Below are positions 52,801 through 62,163 of a stretch of 64,000 nt of DNA, in pieces (positions within the stretch are counted from its first letter, which is position 1; each line of letters starts with the position of its first letter). This stretch comes from Rhizobium cauense (GTDB taxonomy: Bacteria; Pseudomonadota; Alphaproteobacteria; Rhizobiales; Rhizobiaceae). The translations under genes were made by a program, and so were the position numbers. The notes under the pieces were generated by a model. It saw only the letters and a list, made by a program, of their open reading frames with translations, ran no database searches and was not told the origin of the DNA. The stretch is taken from assembly GCF_019511525.1 (NCBI RefSeq), contig NZ_JAEUAT010000023.1:1-64000 (forward strand), in the 5' to 3' direction.

Positions 52801-53634
52801 TTAGGCCTTCGTGCCAACCGTCAGATTGGCAAGAGCGATCTCGCCGTCTGTGATATAATGGTTCACTTTCGCCGGCATCAAGCGCGTGCCTGACCCGTGT
52901 AGTGAAACATCCCCAATTACGCGTGCTTCCGTCAGGTGACTGATGATGTAGTTGCGTTCGGCGTTGGTGTCTGGAGCGGTGGCATGGGTAATTTGAAACG
53001 TCAGCCAGGTCAATGATAGGCCGGTATCTCGCGTGCCCGCTCCAACCCACAGCACCGGCTGGCTGGCGGACGGCTTTTCGGTGTTCAACCAGAAGCTTGC
53101 ATCGGTCATGTCGTCTTCGGAATGGGCGAGGCCAAGCGCCCAGAAGCGTATGTGGTGCCTTTTGCGAGGGCTGTTGTCGATAGGCTCCTGAAACCCAATG
53201 TCCTGGCGTCGGCCAAAGAGGTAGAAAGTACTGAATGGTGCGGTGGGGTAGGGGGAGTTCGTCAAAAACGCCCGTGCCATTCTCAGTGAGCTTGTAATAC
53301 CGAGATCGTCAGCAGTTGACCAACCCGCTAGCGCGAAAGCCTGGCGAAGGTGTTCTAGGGTGCCGATCAGGACAAGGTTTACGGGATCGCCAGGCAGACC
53401 ATCAGACGAGATGGTGTAACTTGGGATGATGCCACGGTGAAGAAGTTTCAGACCAAGGCGGACAACGTTCGGTAGAATGAAATAGGCAGCCAACCCATAC
53501 GTAACACACACTGCAACTATCCACGGAAGCCTGTGGTCGGCGGTATCGAAAACAACGAACACTATGAGCCAAACGCTGAGTGCACCCAGCAGAAAAATCA
53601 GGCACCGCTGGAGTATCCGCTTCACCAATCTCAT
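52801..53634 (-). CDS. LssY_C domain membrane protein
   Basis: 277 residues. Two N-terminal helices (RCLIFLLGALSVWLIVFVVF and WIVAVCVTYGLAAYFIL), then the LssY C-terminal domain: DPVNLVLIGTLEHLRQAFAL, AGWSTADDLG, PYPTAPFSTFYLFGRRQDIG, FQEPIDNSPRKRHHIRFWAL, TRDTGLSLTWLTFQITHATA. LssY_C is linked in Legionella to the type I secretion locus region, but its function is unknown. GGAGGACTGC precedes ATG 53634. Confidence 0.85.
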   Translation of the reverse strand: MRLVKRILQRCLIFLLGALSVWLIVFVVFDTADHRLPWIVAVCVTYGLAAYFILPNVVRLGLKLLHRGIIPSYTISSDGLPGDPVNLVLIGTLEHLRQAFALAGWSTADDLGITSSLRMARAFLTNSPYPTAPFSTFYLFGRRQDIGFQEPIDNSPRKRHHIRFWALGLAHSEDDMTDASFWLNTEKPSASQPVLWVGAGTRDTGLSLTWLTFQITHATAPDTNAERNYIISHLTEARVIGDVSLHGSGTRLMPAKVNHYITDGEIALANLTVGTKA

Positions 53635-54110
53635 CGCAGTCCTCCGAGATTGGGGCAAGCGACACGCCTGCCTCAATAGGCCGACCTCCGGCGATGTAAA
53701 CTATTCTCAGAGCATCGTTCTTGTCCAGCCATATGGCGGCGCGCACCCTGCGCCCTGGCATGAAGTTGACGTGCCAGCACATGGTGCTTGCATTCCCGTT
53801 CGCCACCGTACCAACTTCCCCGACCAGACTTTGGTCCGATTGCTGGCAGCCTCGCCCGCCTTAGAGTCTCACTATCCTTCACTCTCCTGGAAGGATAAGG
53901 GAGGCTACTCGGGCGGGGTTAGTCATTGTATCGGTGGCCTCCCAACTTCTACATCGGATTGAGCAGCAAGGCACGCGGAGTAGACGCGCCCGTGGGCCCA
54001 AGTGACGACAATTTCGCCTGGTTCGGGAATTGCGAGACTTCTGGCGTGTAACAGTCGAAGTTGCGTCCCGCTGCGCTCCGCCGCTCAGAAAACCGGGACG
54101 ATGGCGAGAA
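53635..54110. other. Intergenic, possible remnant
   Basis: A minus-strand frame around 53806-53640 (MCWHVNFMPGRRVRAAIWLD) has some coding character but no start signal or family. Confidence 0.3.
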
Positions 54111-55511
54111 TTAGAGACCCGCTGGCTGGGTGGCCGCGTCACCTGGCATCTGATCCGTTCCAACTGGCCGAGGCGAAACAGTGCCGTCAGCGGCAGCAAC
54201 ACGCCAAACGGTATTTCCAGCATCATCGGCGACCAGCAAGGCGCCCGTTCCGTCTATGCCAACGCCGACTGGACGGCCCCGGGCCGCCTCGCCTTTGATG
54301 AAGTCGGTCAGAACATCCTGAGGCTTTCCAGACGGGCGGCCATTTTGGAAGGGAATAAAGATAACCTTGTACCCGTTAAAGGAATTGCGGTTCCAGCTGC
54401 CATGCTCTCCAACAAACGCCCCGTTGGCGAATGGAGCAGGTAGAGCGGAGTTCAGCGAAAATGTCAGACCAAGGGCCGCGACGTGGCTGGACAGCGCGTA
54501 ATCGGGCTTCATCGCCTTCTCCACCATATCAGGCCGCTCTGGATGAACGCGAGCGTCCACATGATTGCCGTAGTAGCTCCAGGGCCACCCGTAAAATCCG
54601 CCGTCGGTAACTGATGTTGCGTAATCCGGCACGAGGTTTGGACCGAGTTCATCGCGCTCGTTGATAACTGCCCACAGAACGCCGCTTTCGGGATTGAAGG
54701 CCAGTCCGTTCGGATTGCGAAGCCCCGAGGCGAATAGACGGGACGCGCCCGACTGGCGATCCACCTGCCAGATGGCCGCGCGTCCCTTCTCCGCTTCCAA
54801 ACCATTCTCGACGATATTGGAGTTTGAGCCGACCGATGCATATAAAAAACGCCCGTCAGGACTGAGCGCGAGGTCCTTGGTCCAATGGTGGTTGATGGGG
54901 CCGCCTGGAAGCGGAGCAAGTTCTTTGGGCGGAGCGGTAATTTCGGTTTGTCCAAGCGCATAGGGATAGGCGAGGATGGCGTCTGCTGCGGCAACGTAAA
55001 GCGTATCGTCAACCCAGGCTAGACCGAATGGGGAGTTCAGCTTCTTGAGCAGGTCGTGGCGCTCGTCTACCTCGCCATCGCGGTTGGTATCGCGCAGGAG
55101 CGTTATGATGTTGCTCTCCTTTTGCTCTCCACCACCTCCGTGTGCGATCGTCATGATCCAATCGCGAATGATGTCCTTCGGCCGGGACTGTGGCTCGCCT
55201 TTGGGAGCCCGAGATTGGACAACCAGCACGTCGCCGTTCGGTAGTGTATGGACGGTACGCGGATTGACGAGGTCCCTTGCGTAGGCAGTCACCTTCAAAC
55301 CTTCGGCAGCGGTCGGAGTTTGGTCGTCTTTCCATCCGACAACCTCAGCGACTTTCAAGTCCGGCAGCAGCTCGGTTGTTGGTTCGGGTAGGACGGGATC
55401 AGGACCGACCTGCTGAGACGTATCGAAATCGTCGGCCGCTTGGTTGCATCCGGCAAGGGTCATCGTAAAAGCAAAAAGAATTGCGATTGAACGGGTCACC
55501 GATCCGGTCAT
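54111..55511 (-). CDS. PQQ-dependent sugar (sorbosone-type) dehydrogenase lipoprotein
   Basis: 466 residues. Lipoprotein signal (FAFTMTLAGC, Cys about 22). The beta-propeller of the sorbosone/glucose dehydrogenase family is visible as ARDLVNPRTVHTLPNGDVLV, NSPFGLAWVDDTLYVAAADA, HHWTKDLALSPDGRFLYASV, ASGLRNPNGLAFNPESGVLW, FYGWPWSYYGNHVD and GVGIDGTGALLVADDAGNTV. It oxidises a periplasmic sugar or aldehyde using PQQ. ATG 55511 overlaps the stop of the DUF2231 gene (ATGA) and has GGAGGGC upstream. Last gene of the minus-strand oxidase operon. Confidence 0.9.
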   Translation of the reverse strand: MTGSVTRSIAILFAFTMTLAGCNQAADDFDTSQQVGPDPVLPEPTTELLPDLKVAEVVGWKDDQTPTAAEGLKVTAYARDLVNPRTVHTLPNGDVLVVQSRAPKGEPQSRPKDIIRDWIMTIAHGGGGEQKESNIITLLRDTNRDGEVDERHDLLKKLNSPFGLAWVDDTLYVAAADAILAYPYALGQTEITAPPKELAPLPGGPINHHWTKDLALSPDGRFLYASVGSNSNIVENGLEAEKGRAAIWQVDRQSGASRLFASGLRNPNGLAFNPESGVLWAVINERDELGPNLVPDYATSVTDGGFYGWPWSYYGNHVDARVHPERPDMVEKAMKPDYALSSHVAALGLTFSLNSALPAPFANGAFVGEHGSWNRNSFNGYKVIFIPFQNGRPSGKPQDVLTDFIKGEAARGRPVGVGIDGTGALLVADDAGNTVWRVAAADGTVSPRPVGTDQMPGDAATQPAGL

Positions 55512-55942
55512 GCTGCTGCCCTCCACTTCAGTACGCGCTGCGAGCGTGCTGCGAAAATGAGCGTGATGAGGCTCACAATGAAGGTCGCGGCTGAGAGTGC
55601 AAGTCCGTTCGGAACGACAGCTGTCCAGCCATCCCCTGCATGCACCAGGCTGTTGATGATAGCCAGCGCTATCATAACCAAGAAGCCCAAGATTTCAGCA
55701 AGCGAGGCTCGCAACAGGCGGGTCGATGGGCGCAGCAGATCGATGACGCCCGCGAGAAGGGCGACTATGCCGAAAACCACGCCGGCAAACAAAAGCCATG
55801 CCGAAAAATTCTGCCACATGAGGTTCCCGGTTTGCCAAAACGCAATGTCAGTTGCGAGTGCCAGGCCAAAGCTTACGAAGGGGATAGGAACAAACAGCCT
55901 TTGTAGCGGGTATCCGACGGAATAGGTCTCTGAGATCTGCAT
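55508..55942 (-). CDS. DUF2231 membrane protein
   Basis: 144 residues, four helices: LFVPIPFVSFGLALATDIAF, NFSAWLLFAGVVFGIVALLA, GVIDLL, AEILGFLVMIALAIINSLVH and ATFIVSLITLIFAAR. Matches the DUF2231 fold, though the N-terminal His-Pro motif of the 38527 relative is replaced by SVGYPLQRLFVPIP. Between the triheme cytochrome (71-base gap) and the dehydrogenase (ATGA overlap). Confidence 0.8.
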   Translation of the reverse strand: MQISETYSVGYPLQRLFVPIPFVSFGLALATDIAFWQTGNLMWQNFSAWLLFAGVVFGIVALLAGVIDLLRPSTRLLRASLAEILGFLVMIALAIINSLVHAGDGWTAVVPNGLALSAATFIVSLITLIFAARSQRVLKWRAAA

Positions 55943-56013
55943 GGCTGTGTCCCGACGCAAGGATGTCTATTCGATCTTACGGATCAGAAGCCATTTTGTT
56001 CCAATGGGATATC

Positions 56014-57054
56014 TCAATTACGCGGGAGTGAGCTGTAATACCTTGCAAGCGCCAGAATATCATCGTTGCTCAAACTGGCTGCAGCTTTGGTCATGATCTC
56101 CTGATAAGGTCCGCCACCCCGGCTTCCCGTCTTGAAGAGACGCAACTGGTTTTCGATATAGGCCGACGGCTGTCCGGCGAGGCGCGGATAGGCTTTGTTC
56201 GCAGCCTTCGTGTCATGACAGGCAATACAGGCGGGGACGTTACGGCCGTTGTCTCTTCGCTCGGCAAGCAGCCTTCCTGCTTCAAGCGTTTGGGAGCGCG
56301 GAGCTGCAGTGACACCACTTGCGGCGAAGTATGCCGCCAGTCGACCACGATCTTCAGGCGACGTCAGCGACAATGCCGCCTGCATGATGCCACTTGGACG
56401 TTGTCCCCCTACGAACGCTTCAAGGCTATCGCGCAGGTAGGCTTCCGACTGTCCGTCCAGCGACGGGATGAGGCTATCGATATCGAGGCGATCTGACGAG
56501 TGACATCCCTTGCAAGCCAATAGGATCGCGTTGAACTGGGATGATTGAGAGGCCGCAAAGCCACTCAGTTTCCGGTAGAGGATGCTGTCCATTTGCGAAT
56601 ACTGCCGGATGAAAGCCACCATCGCCCAAACCTCATCCTCACGTTCGGGGGCTGGCCAGGCAGGCATGCCAGTATAGCGCACGCCATGTCGGACGATCTC
56701 GAAGAGTTGAGCATCGGTCCAGTCAGCCGCAATGTTTTTGAGGTCTGGTGGAGGCGGAAGCATGCGGGTTGCAGCGGCCGGACGGGGCATGACGGGGGAC
56801 CCGTGACAGCCCGCGCAGCCTACCTCGTAGTGCCCAGCCGCCATCGGCAGCATGCCTGGCTTGAAGGGAGGAGATTGAATACCGAGTGCCGCTGTCCGCA
56901 CAGACGAACGCATGACCTGGTGCAAGAACCAGTCGGTTATGCGCCAGTGACCGGTGCTGGCTCGAACATGCAGAAAACCCGAAAATGCGAAAAGCAGAGC
57001 AGCTGCGGCGAGCGCGGACAGTGCCACAAGAACCCGTTTCCAGTTCATTTTCAT
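56014..57054 (-). CDS. Triheme cytochrome c
   Basis: 346 residues. N-terminal anchor helix (VLVALSALAAAALLFAFSGF), then three c-type heme motifs: CAGCHG (about 81), CKGCH (about 182) and CIACH (about 280). Each is followed by typical cytochrome c553-like ends (YTGMPAWPAPEREDEVWAMV, LIPSLDGQSEAYLRDSLEAF, YPRLAGQPSAYIENQLRLFK). ATG 57054 overlaps the ctaG stop (ATGA). Probably passes electrons from the PQQ enzyme to the oxidase. Confidence 0.92.
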   Translation of the reverse strand: MKMNWKRVLVALSALAAAALLFAFSGFLHVRASTGHWRITDWFLHQVMRSSVRTAALGIQSPPFKPGMLPMAAGHYEVGCAGCHGSPVMPRPAAATRMLPPPPDLKNIAADWTDAQLFEIVRHGVRYTGMPAWPAPEREDEVWAMVAFIRQYSQMDSILYRKLSGFAASQSSQFNAILLACKGCHSSDRLDIDSLIPSLDGQSEAYLRDSLEAFVGGQRPSGIMQAALSLTSPEDRGRLAAYFAASGVTAAPRSQTLEAGRLLAERRDNGRNVPACIACHDTKAANKAYPRLAGQPSAYIENQLRLFKTGSRGGGPYQEIMTKAAASLSNDDILALARYYSSLPRN

Positions 57055-57677
57055 CGGCAGCGCTCCGAAGATTCGGGCTTCAGCACCTCCGCAAGTAGAA
57101 AGACCGCGCCGATCAGGTAGGCTGCCGCTCCGATCAGAAGCATGACAACGCCGGCGAGTTGCTGATCAACCGATCGGCTCAGTGGAATGCCAAGGCAGGT
57201 GATGTCGCCCGCGCCATAAAGGGGCCGAGGGGATAGCGTTAGCAACACGCCGAGCAGTGTCATGTGAATGGATGTGAAGAGAAGCCCGATGACGCCTGCC
57301 ATGCGCTGCCCGCCTTCCTCAAGGGGCCGAAAGCATGTCAGCCACAAAATCATTCCGGCGCCAACGAAACTGATCTGTTCCACAAGCACGGCATCTGCGC
57401 GGGTTTCAGCCCATCGTCTTGCGGCAGGTAAATGCCAGAACCATACCACCAACAGTTCGAGCACTGAGGCGAGTAGCGGGCCTAGCCAGCTTGGTTTTAT
57501 GGTGGAGCCGACTTGGCTGCGACTGATTGAGACCGCTAGGAATGGAGCGGCAATGGCAACGATCATCATATGCACAACCATATGGGCCAGGAGTGACCCG
57601 CTGCTCCAGGTCAAAGCAAGAAGCACGAGCGCGAAAAACAGGATGGTGAGACCCACGGTGAGGGACGTTGTTTTCAT
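57051..57677 (-). CDS. ctaG: caa3_CtaG-type assembly protein (second copy)
   Basis: 208 residues, shorter than the 49683 copy. Shared blocks: LLAHMVVHMMIVAIAAPFLA, VWFWHLPAA, SFVGAGMILWLTCFRPLEEG, SIHMTLLGVLLTLSPRPLYG and DQQLAGVVMLLIGAAAYLIG. GAGGT at good distance sets ATG 57677, not 57686. It overlaps both neighbours by ATGA. Confidence 0.85.
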   Translation of the reverse strand: MKTTSLTVGLTILFFALVLLALTWSSGSLLAHMVVHMMIVAIAAPFLAVSISRSQVGSTIKPSWLGPLLASVLELLVVWFWHLPAARRWAETRADAVLVEQISFVGAGMILWLTCFRPLEEGGQRMAGVIGLLFTSIHMTLLGVLLTLSPRPLYGAGDITCLGIPLSRSVDQQLAGVVMLLIGAAAYLIGAVFLLAEVLKPESSERCR

Positions 57678-58057
57678 CGGGCACATACCTCGATGAACAC
57701 AAGTGGAACTGACACGAAGATGACTGCAACGAAGCTAAGGCCGGACAGCAGCAGGGTTGCGAAGCCCTGGAAGAACAGGCGATCCTGCTGAGTTGATTGG
57801 TCATGCGGGGGATCGCCCGTACCAAACCCCCATTGCCGCCACGCGAGCCAAGCTGCGACAAGAATAGCGAGGAGGGCCCCAGCGGTGATGGCGGCAAGGC
57901 TCAGCCGAAGTGTCGCAAAGGAGAAGGTGGCCTGCCCTGCCTTGGCACAGTAAATTGCCGCTGCGGAATAACACGCAAGGAAATGCAAAGCCCAGACGAC
58001 CGGTCCCGTAAACAAGGTCCAGAGGGTTTCGACCTGCTTGGGGATCAATCGCATCAT
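57674..58057 (-). CDS. Small membrane protein of oxidase cluster
   Basis: 127 residues with three helices. The N-terminal LFTGPVVWALHFLACYSAAA, IYCAK resembles the 103-residue protein at 49384 in its Pro-x-x-Trp-Ala start and Cys end. GAGGTGAG precedes ATG 58057, two bases after the I+III stop; its stop overlaps ctaG. Candidate oxidase accessory protein. Confidence 0.78.
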   Translation of the reverse strand: MMRLIPKQVETLWTLFTGPVVWALHFLACYSAAAIYCAKAGQATFSFATLRLSLAAITAGALLAILVAAWLAWRQWGFGTGDPPHDQSTQQDRLFFQGFATLLLSGLSFVAVIFVSVPLVFIEVCAR

Positions 58058-58058
58058 C

Positions 58059-60569
58059 TCACCTCAGTCCCGGGAAGAGACCGAGCACACCGAAGGAGGT
58101 AAGCGCGGTGATTATGAGGAAGTGCCAGTATAGCACCACATTACGCAAGTCGGCATCGAATGCTGCTGTTAGACGACCGGCAAAGCTCCCGGCCAGGCAA
58201 TAGAGTTGCATGATTATCGCGACACCGCCGTGCACGACCGTCCACAGCGCAAGGATCCAGACTATTGCCGGATAGACATGGGCAGTAGGATTCATGTTGT
58301 GCAGATAGGGCCCCATCAGGCCAGCGATACAAGCCGCGATTGTGGCGACCATGGAGAAAATCAGAGAAAGCCGTGCCAGCAGCAGTTTGTTCTTCGTGTT
58401 GGCTTGCCGGGCGAGCAGCATTGCGAGCCAGGCCAGAGCGAAGAGCGCGCCGGCCGAAAGAGGCCAACTGCGACCAGGGCCGGGCAGACCTGCGGTGAAG
58501 TCAACGTGGATGGTCCAGTAGAAAAAATAGCCGAACATCAGGCTGGCAAAGGCCGTGCCGTCTCCGGCCATCGTGATGAACATTGCCCACCAACCGACCG
58601 AAGAAGGACCGGATGCGTAAAGCGGCACCTGCTTTCCAAGCCCGATATCCCTCACGTTCTGCCGAGGAATTTTACCGGTACCCGTCCACAACCAGATGAG
58701 GATCGCAGCGAGCGTCACGATCGCGCAGACAATGGCTACCACCCACCAGTGAAATGTCAGCGCGATGAAAACGCCACCGAGGGACAATGCCGAGATGATC
58801 GTGAGATATGAGGTACCTCCGACCCTTAGACACTGCTGCGGCTCGGCATCGAGAACGGATGTAACAAGGGTCTCGCGCTCCCCGTTTTCAACATCAGCCA
58901 GGTAGAACCGTCCGCTCCTGATATCCTCGCTCAACCCTTTTTGATCCCAGAGCGGATAACGGCTATGGATGATGGGAATGGAGCGAACGCCCCAATTTTC
59001 CTCCGGCTCGCTGATCCATTCCAGCGTTCCGGCGTTCCAGGGATTCATCTTGTCTTTAGGCTGACGATGTTTTGGCCGCAGGATGTCGACGACGATGAGG
59101 CCGACGCCAGCCGCAAAGACAAAGGCACCGATCGTGGAGATCAGGTTCAAAAGGTCCCAGCCGACATCGGCGGGGTAGGTGAAGACACGTCGGGGCATGC
59201 CACGCAGGCCGGTCAAGTGCATCGGGAAAAAGGCAACATTGAAGCCGATAAACATGAGCCAGAATGAAATTCTACCCAATCTGTCGGACAGCTTCCGTGC
59301 ATTGATCAACGGATAGTAATAGTAGATGCCTGCCGTCACAGGAAAGAGCATGCCGCCGATGAGCACATAATGCAGGTGTGCGACGATGAAGTAGGTGTCA
59401 TGAGCTTGCCAGTCGAAGGGAACGAGCGCGACCATTACTCCTGTCAATCCACCGATGACGAAGATCGCCAGCCCTCCCGCGCCAAAGAGCATGGGCGTGG
59501 ACAGGATAACCCGGCCGGCCAGCATGGTAGCAATGAAAACAAAGATTTGAACACCGGTGGGGATTGCAACGGCTTCGGAAGCGGCTGAGAAGAAGGCGAG
59601 CGAAATTTGGGGCATGCCGGTGGTAAACATGTGGTGGACCCACAGGCCAAAACTCAGGAAACCGGTCCCGACAGCAGCAAGCACAATCCAGGAGTAGCCA
59701 ACGATGGGGTGCTGGGAGAATGTCGGCACAATCATTGCCATCAGTGCGATCGCAGGAAGGAAGATGATGTAGACTTCCGGATGTCCAAAGATCCAAAAGA
59801 GGTGCTGCCAGAGCAGGGGATCACCACCACGCTCTGCGTCAAAAAATGGCCAGTCAAACATCCGCTCCATCTCGAAGAGGATATCTCCGGCGATCAGAGG
59901 CGGAAAGGCAAAGAGGATCATGCCGGCGACGATCAGAAGATACCAGGCAAAGAGCGGCATCATGTTGACGCGCATGCCTGGTGCCCGACATTTCATGATG
60001 CCAACTATAAGCTCTACCGCTGCTGCGATCGAAGCGACCTCTATAAAGGAAAGGCCAAGCAACCAAATGTCGGAGCCGATGCCGGAGTATTCCTTGTCAG
60101 TTGCAAGAGGCGGATACATGAACCAGCCGGAATTCGGCGCTGCTCCGAAGAAAATTGAGCCGCAAACAAAGACGCCGCCAAGCGCGAAGCTCCAAAAACC
60201 GAAAGCCGAAAGCCGCGGAAAGGGTAGCTCGCGCGCTCCGAGCATGGAAGGCAGGAGGAAGATGGCAACAGCTTCAAAGATCGGCACGGCGAAAAGAAAC
60301 ATCATTACCGTGCCGTGCAGCGTAAAGGCCTGATTGAAGAAATCGGCAGTGAGGAAGTCGTTGTCGGGAAAAGCGAGTTGCAGACGGACCAAAAGGGCAA
60401 GGATCCCGGCAAACAACATGAAGGTGAATGCTGCCGATCCGTACCAAAGGCCAATCTGCGTGTTGTTGACAGAGGTCCAGTATCGCCACCCCTTCGGATT
60501 GGCCCAGACCCGACGCAGTTCCTCTTCTTGCTCGTCGAGGCTTTTTGCCGGCGGCGGCTCAATTGTCAT
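58059..60569 (-). CDS. Cytochrome c oxidase fused subunits I and III
   Basis: 836 residues. The subunit I part (1-590) has TLHGTVMMFLF, WQHLFWIFGHPEVYI, WVHHMF and HDTYFIVAHLHYVLIGG. The C-terminal part (about 630-836) is subunit III: WWAMFITMAGDGTAFASLMF, YFFYW, VVHGGVAIIMQLYCL and VVLYWHFLIITALTSF. It lies directly downstream of the subunit II gene (ATGA overlap at 60566-60569). The split form of the same architecture is at 46878-49387. Confidence 0.95.
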   Translation of the reverse strand: MTIEPPPAKSLDEQEEELRRVWANPKGWRYWTSVNNTQIGLWYGSAAFTFMLFAGILALLVRLQLAFPDNDFLTADFFNQAFTLHGTVMMFLFAVPIFEAVAIFLLPSMLGARELPFPRLSAFGFWSFALGGVFVCGSIFFGAAPNSGWFMYPPLATDKEYSGIGSDIWLLGLSFIEVASIAAAVELIVGIMKCRAPGMRVNMMPLFAWYLLIVAGMILFAFPPLIAGDILFEMERMFDWPFFDAERGGDPLLWQHLFWIFGHPEVYIIFLPAIALMAMIVPTFSQHPIVGYSWIVLAAVGTGFLSFGLWVHHMFTTGMPQISLAFFSAASEAVAIPTGVQIFVFIATMLAGRVILSTPMLFGAGGLAIFVIGGLTGVMVALVPFDWQAHDTYFIVAHLHYVLIGGMLFPVTAGIYYYYPLINARKLSDRLGRISFWLMFIGFNVAFFPMHLTGLRGMPRRVFTYPADVGWDLLNLISTIGAFVFAAGVGLIVVDILRPKHRQPKDKMNPWNAGTLEWISEPEENWGVRSIPIIHSRYPLWDQKGLSEDIRSGRFYLADVENGERETLVTSVLDAEPQQCLRVGGTSYLTIISALSLGGVFIALTFHWWVVAIVCAIVTLAAILIWLWTGTGKIPRQNVRDIGLGKQVPLYASGPSSVGWWAMFITMAGDGTAFASLMFGYFFYWTIHVDFTAGLPGPGRSWPLSAGALFALAWLAMLLARQANTKNKLLLARLSLIFSMVATIAACIAGLMGPYLHNMNPTAHVYPAIVWILALWTVVHGGVAIIMQLYCLAGSFAGRLTAAFDADLRNVVLYWHFLIITALTSFGVLGLFPGLR

Positions 60570-61603
60570 TTGAGCCCTCCGAGGTAACGTGCCATGTCTT
60601 CGATATCGCCCGGCGGCAGCATGTCGAACGCGGGCATCTTTGCGCCAGGCTTCACCGACGCTGGCGAACGGATAAAACGCGCTATGTTTTCAGTACTATT
60701 GGCAAGAGATCCGGCGCCGATGGACTGACGAGAACCCACAAGTGTTAGGTCTGGTGCGGTTTGCCCTGCGATTTCTTGGCCTCGCAACGAATGGCACCCA
60801 AGGCACCCATGACGCTGGATCAAGTCTCGACCGTGATCGTCAGTTTCACCGTGGCCGCTTATCTGGCGACTGCGCCAGGCGGCGAATTCTTCATCTTCCA
60901 TGACAATAACGGAGAGCGCCATATAGGCATGTGACGTGCCGCAAAATTCCGCGCATGGCGAGCGGAAGATGCCGGTTCGCGTCGGAACGAGGGTCAGGAA
61001 ATTCGTCCTGCCCGGGATCATGTCCATCTTTCCGCCCAAACTCGGTATCCAGAACGAATGGATCACGTCGGTTGCCTTCAGAGAGAAAGCCGCAGGACGA
61101 TTAACGGGCAGTCGAATTTCGTTAGCGGTCTCGAAGCCTGGCAGGCCATCCTTGCTCGGATAGCGAACACGCCACCAGAACTGTTCCCCGGTGATCTCAA
61201 CAGCCCCGTTACTTTCCGGGACGGCAGTCCAGGGACGGATCGCAGGCATAAGCCAGACGGCATAGCCGAGTAAGCCCAGGAGCACGACGACGGGCAAAGC
61301 CACGCCACCCCAACCGATCAGAGCGCTTGCCTGTTCTGGCGCCCACACGGTTTCCCGATGGCGCGCCGCATGGAGGAACAGCGCGGCGACGCCCAACCAA
61401 ATTGCGGCGCCGCCGATAACCATGACGATGAACAGACGATAGACCGCTTCTGCTTCCTTTCCGGCCGGTTCGAGAGCAGATTGTTGCCCGCCGCAGCCTG
61501 CGAGCATGAGCACGGCGAAGGGAAGAAGATGTCGTAGAATTGTCAGGTTCTTCCCTTTCGTGCCGGAAACATTCGATATGGAGCAGGGGGCCAGAGGGGG
61601 CAA
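60566..61603 (-). CDS. ctaC: Cytochrome c oxidase subunit II with fused cytochrome c (second copy)
   Basis: Up to 345 residues. Lipobox LAGC, two helices, aromatic GEQFWWRVRYPSKDG, ATDVIHSFWIPSLGGKMDMI, CuA ligands CAEFCGTSHAYM, and a C-terminal cytochrome c with CLGCHSLRG and AKMPAFDMLPPGDI. The start is uncertain: TTG 61603 has GAGGAG too close, and the conserved signal begins near LTILRHLLPFAVLMLAGC about 20 residues later without a standard start codon. First gene of the minus-strand oxidase operon. Confidence 0.9.
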   Translation of the reverse strand: MPPLAPCSISNVSGTKGKNLTILRHLLPFAVLMLAGCGGQQSALEPAGKEAEAVYRLFIVMVIGGAAIWLGVAALFLHAARHRETVWAPEQASALIGWGGVALPVVVLLGLLGYAVWLMPAIRPWTAVPESNGAVEITGEQFWWRVRYPSKDGLPGFETANEIRLPVNRPAAFSLKATDVIHSFWIPSLGGKMDMIPGRTNFLTLVPTRTGIFRSPCAEFCGTSHAYMALSVIVMEDEEFAAWRSRQISGHGETDDHGRDLIQRHGCLGCHSLRGQEIAGQTAPDLTLVGSRQSIGAGSLANSTENIARFIRSPASVKPGAKMPAFDMLPPGDIEDMARYLGGLK

Positions 61604-62163
61604 GCTCCTCAGGTTGCACCTGAAGCTAGAACTCTCTCTTGACAGAATGGTTCGTCGGGAGAGAGCTAAAGGCGTGCCTCAGATAGCAGCGGCCAGGGTG
61701 CCGCCACGCCGGATCGGATGATTTTCCGGATAGGCGGCCGTGCAAACTCAGATTTCGGTTCGGGAATGGTGGGGGGCAAGCACCATCTAATCGTGCGCCG
61801 GCGGGTTGCGAAACGGAAGGACGCCCTGGTCGTTGCGTCCCTTATCTAGGCGAGCTTCGCCCAGCTTTTCGTCGCCGTACAATGCCAGCGAACCGAATTA
61901 AGCCCTGGAACTCAAACGCCGACGGTCGCTCTGCGCGCTCAGGCGGTCCGCATGAAGCGATCAAGGAGCCGCCTCGCTAGTCGTCGTCGATTGGACGCGC
62001 TTCTCGACACGAGCTTTCGCGGAGACACGCCGAGCAACGGCAGAGCACCATGCTTGCGGCGCCACCCCAAACGCGCCGATTGCTTAGGGAACGGCGCCCC
62101 CCGGCAACCAGCAGCGCGGGCCACTTCCTTCTCGCCCGCGACGGGAGAGCGCAACGCGGCCCG
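61604..62163. other. 560-base stretch, no gene supported
   Basis: Upstream region of the second oxidase operon; no promoter consensus or gene recognised. Confidence 0.4.
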
